This document shows positions 4,943-6,071 of a DNA stretch of 6,071 nucleotides, piece after piece. Both the position numbers and the translations under genes were made by a program. This DNA is from Pseudomonadota bacterium (GTDB taxonomy: Bacteria; Pseudomonadota; Alphaproteobacteria; Rhizobiales; Rhizobiaceae). The notes beneath the pieces are model-generated. The model was given only the letters and a program-made list of their open reading frames with translations, searched no databases and was not told the origin of the DNA. The stretch covers positions 1 to 6,071 of the forward strand of contig JAEXYH010000059.1 in the NCBI GenBank assembly GCA_023451735.1. Reading direction: 5' to 3'. The first letter of the stretch is position 1, and every line of letters starts with the position of its first letter.

Positions 4943-5908
4943 TTGCGCGATGTCCTGAGGGCCAAAGCATCGGAAACCGGGCGCGGCTGGGTCGTGGAAC
5001 ATCGGCGCGCGCCCGGAGTGTGGTCCGAGCTATCCGGCTTGTATGTGTCGGAGGGAGCAGCCTTGGTCTGGATCGCGGAAAAGGGTCAGAAGTATCTCGC
5101 TTCCGAACGTCATCGCCGGACTGCGGTGATACGTCGGAATAACGTGCATCTGACCGGCCGGGGCAGTACCGCCATGGTCTTCGCCCACGGCTTCGGATGT
5201 GATCAACAGATGTGGCGCTTCGTGGCGCCGCAGTTCGAAGAGGATTTCAAAGTCGTCCTGTTCGACCACGTCGGCTGCGGCAGGTCAGATCCGTCGGCTT
5301 ACAGCAGCGAGAAGTATGCGTCTCTGTCCGGCTATGCGTCGGACCTAACAGAGATCGGAGACGTCTTGGGTCTCCGAGACGCCGTTCTGGTGGCACACTC
5401 CGTCAGCGCGATGATCGCCGTGCTCGCCTCAGTCGCTGTTCCGAAAATGTTCGGTCGCCTTGTCCTGATCGGGCCGTCCGCCCGCTACATCGACGACGTC
5501 GGTTATGTCGGAGGGTTCTCGGAGGAACGCATTGGTGAGCTGCTCCAATTCCTCGAGAACCACTATGTCGATTGGTCGGCCGTGATGGCTCCGGCCATCA
5601 TGGGGAATCCGGAGCGCCCTCACCTGGCGCAGGAGCTCAACGACAGCTTCTGCCGCATGGACCCGGTCATCGCGCGGGAGTTCGCACATGTCACGTTCAA
5701 GTCGGACAGCCGCGCCGACCTGCCTCGGGTCACCCGCCCGTCGTTGATCCTGCAATGCTCGGAAGATACGATCGCCCCCTTGCAGGCCGGGGCCTACGTG
5801 CATGCCGCTATTCCGGGGAGCACTCTGGCTGTCCTGAAAGCCACGGGCCATTGCCCGCATCTCAGCGCGCCAAGCGAGGTCGTTTCCGCGATTAGGGCGT
5901 TCGCCTGA
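4943..5908 (+). CDS. Alpha/beta hydrolase, RsbQ/KAI2/D14 family, with N-terminal extension
   Basis: With the TTG at 4943 the product is 321 residues. Residues about 62-321 are a full RsbQ-type alpha/beta hydrolase: NNVHLTGRG, oxyanion region FAHGFGCDQQMW, FDHVGCGRSD, nucleophile elbow A-H-S-V-S-A-M-I (Ser153), RYIDDVGYVGGF, MDPVIAREFA, acid loop QCSEDTIAP (Asp275), and GHCPHLSAP (His303). The Ser-Asp and Asp-His spacings (122 and 28) match Bacillus RsbQ, recalled as 123 and 28. In Bacillus, RsbQ works with the PAS phosphatase RsbP in energy-stress signalling; plant KAI2 and D14 are hormone receptors of the same fold. A small-molecule sensing role is inferred; the ligand is unknown. Residues 1-61 have no counterpart in RsbQ (about 269 residues) but show GC-rich third positions and a protein-like pattern (GRGWVVEHRR, EGAALVWIAEKG). 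If they are not translated, the start is the GTG at 5126, giving 260 residues. Confidence 0.88.
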   Translation: MRDVLRAKASETGRGWVVEHRRAPGVWSELSGLYVSEGAALVWIAEKGQKYLASERHRRTAVIRRNNVHLTGRGSTAMVFAHGFGCDQQMWRFVAPQFEEDFKVVLFDHVGCGRSDPSAYSSEKYASLSGYASDLTEIGDVLGLRDAVLVAHSVSAMIAVLASVAVPKMFGRLVLIGPSARYIDDVGYVGGFSEERIGELLQFLENHYVDWSAVMAPAIMGNPERPHLAQELNDSFCRMDPVIAREFAHVTFKSDSRADLPRVTRPSLILQCSEDTIAPLQAGAYVHAAIPGSTLAVLKATGHCPHLSAPSEVVSAIRAFA

Positions 5909-6071
5909 AACCTTTCCACGTCAGCGCCATTGCCGAGGCAGCATACGCCGGGTGTCAACCGGCCATAACGGGGATGATGGACGCGGCGGTTTTGCCGGTT
6001 TCTCGTCGCGACAGCAACGCATCGGTACGCGTGGCAATCTAACCTGTTCTCGGCGTGTGCCCCATTTCGGC
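5909..6071. other. Right-edge sequence with no supported gene
   Basis: After the hydrolase stop I see no protein-like frame of useful length on either strand. A 22-codon ATG frame ends at a TAA near 6042 without a ribosome binding site of note. AACCGGC (5957-5963) and GCCGGTT (5994-6000) form a 7-base inverted repeat around a 30-base gap, too wide for a confident hairpin. A partner gene for the hydrolase does not start here on the plus strand. Confidence 0.4.

Noticed and set aside
5957..6000. AACCGGC/GCCGGTT inverted repeat as a terminator after the hydrolase
   Set aside because: The 30-base gap is too long, the stem is only 7 bp and no T-run follows; such repeats are expected by chance in GC-rich DNA.

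Overview
The window is GC-rich and strongly GC-biased at third codon positions. Gene families and context point to an alphaproteobacterium of the order Rhizobiales, most like Bradyrhizobium or a relative. The evidence is a ribbon-helix-helix small protein of rhizobial type, a low-affinity iron permease family protein, several short proteins of a kind common in rhizobia, and a stand-alone LigD-type ATP-dependent DNA ligase. No rRNA, tRNA, CRISPR array or insertion sequence was seen. The assignment rests on protein families recalled from memory, not on a search.

Left part (1-1598, minus strand): a small helix-turn-helix-like protein (1598-1374), then a ribbon-helix-helix protein (1307-1050). 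After 13 bases comes a GTG-started multi-PAS sensor protein (1036 to beyond base 1), cut by the window edge before any kinase or output domain. The last two look like one transcription unit: a putative DNA-binding regulator followed by a sensor.

Middle part (1730-4144, plus strand): a divergent intergenic region of 131 bases leads into a tightly coupled cluster of three membrane or envelope genes. These are the iron permease family protein, an exported hydrophilic small protein, and a 27-residue single-helix membrane peptide; each start overlaps the previous stop. After a GC-rich hairpin comes a second cluster: a conserved small rhizobial-type protein, a short gene whose reading frame appears broken near base 3091, and the DNA ligase. 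A 14-codon ORF with a strong ribosome binding site starts on the ligase stop codon. The ligase probably seals breaks in Ku-dependent end joining, but no Ku gene is in the window.

Right part (4145-6071): a gene-poor spacer with a strong hairpin separates the ligase cluster from a convergent small minus-strand gene (4624-4349). Another gene-free stretch of about 300 bases follows. The last gene (to 5908, plus strand) is an alpha/beta hydrolase of the RsbQ/KAI2/D14 family with a complete catalytic triad and an unusual, coding-like N-terminal extension. No RsbP-like or other sensory partner follows it within the remaining 163 bases.

The points most worth a second look are the frame break before the ligase, the extended RsbQ/KAI2-like hydrolase, the very small coupled ORFs that automatic annotation would miss, and the hairpins at gene ends. 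I see no convincing wholly new system.
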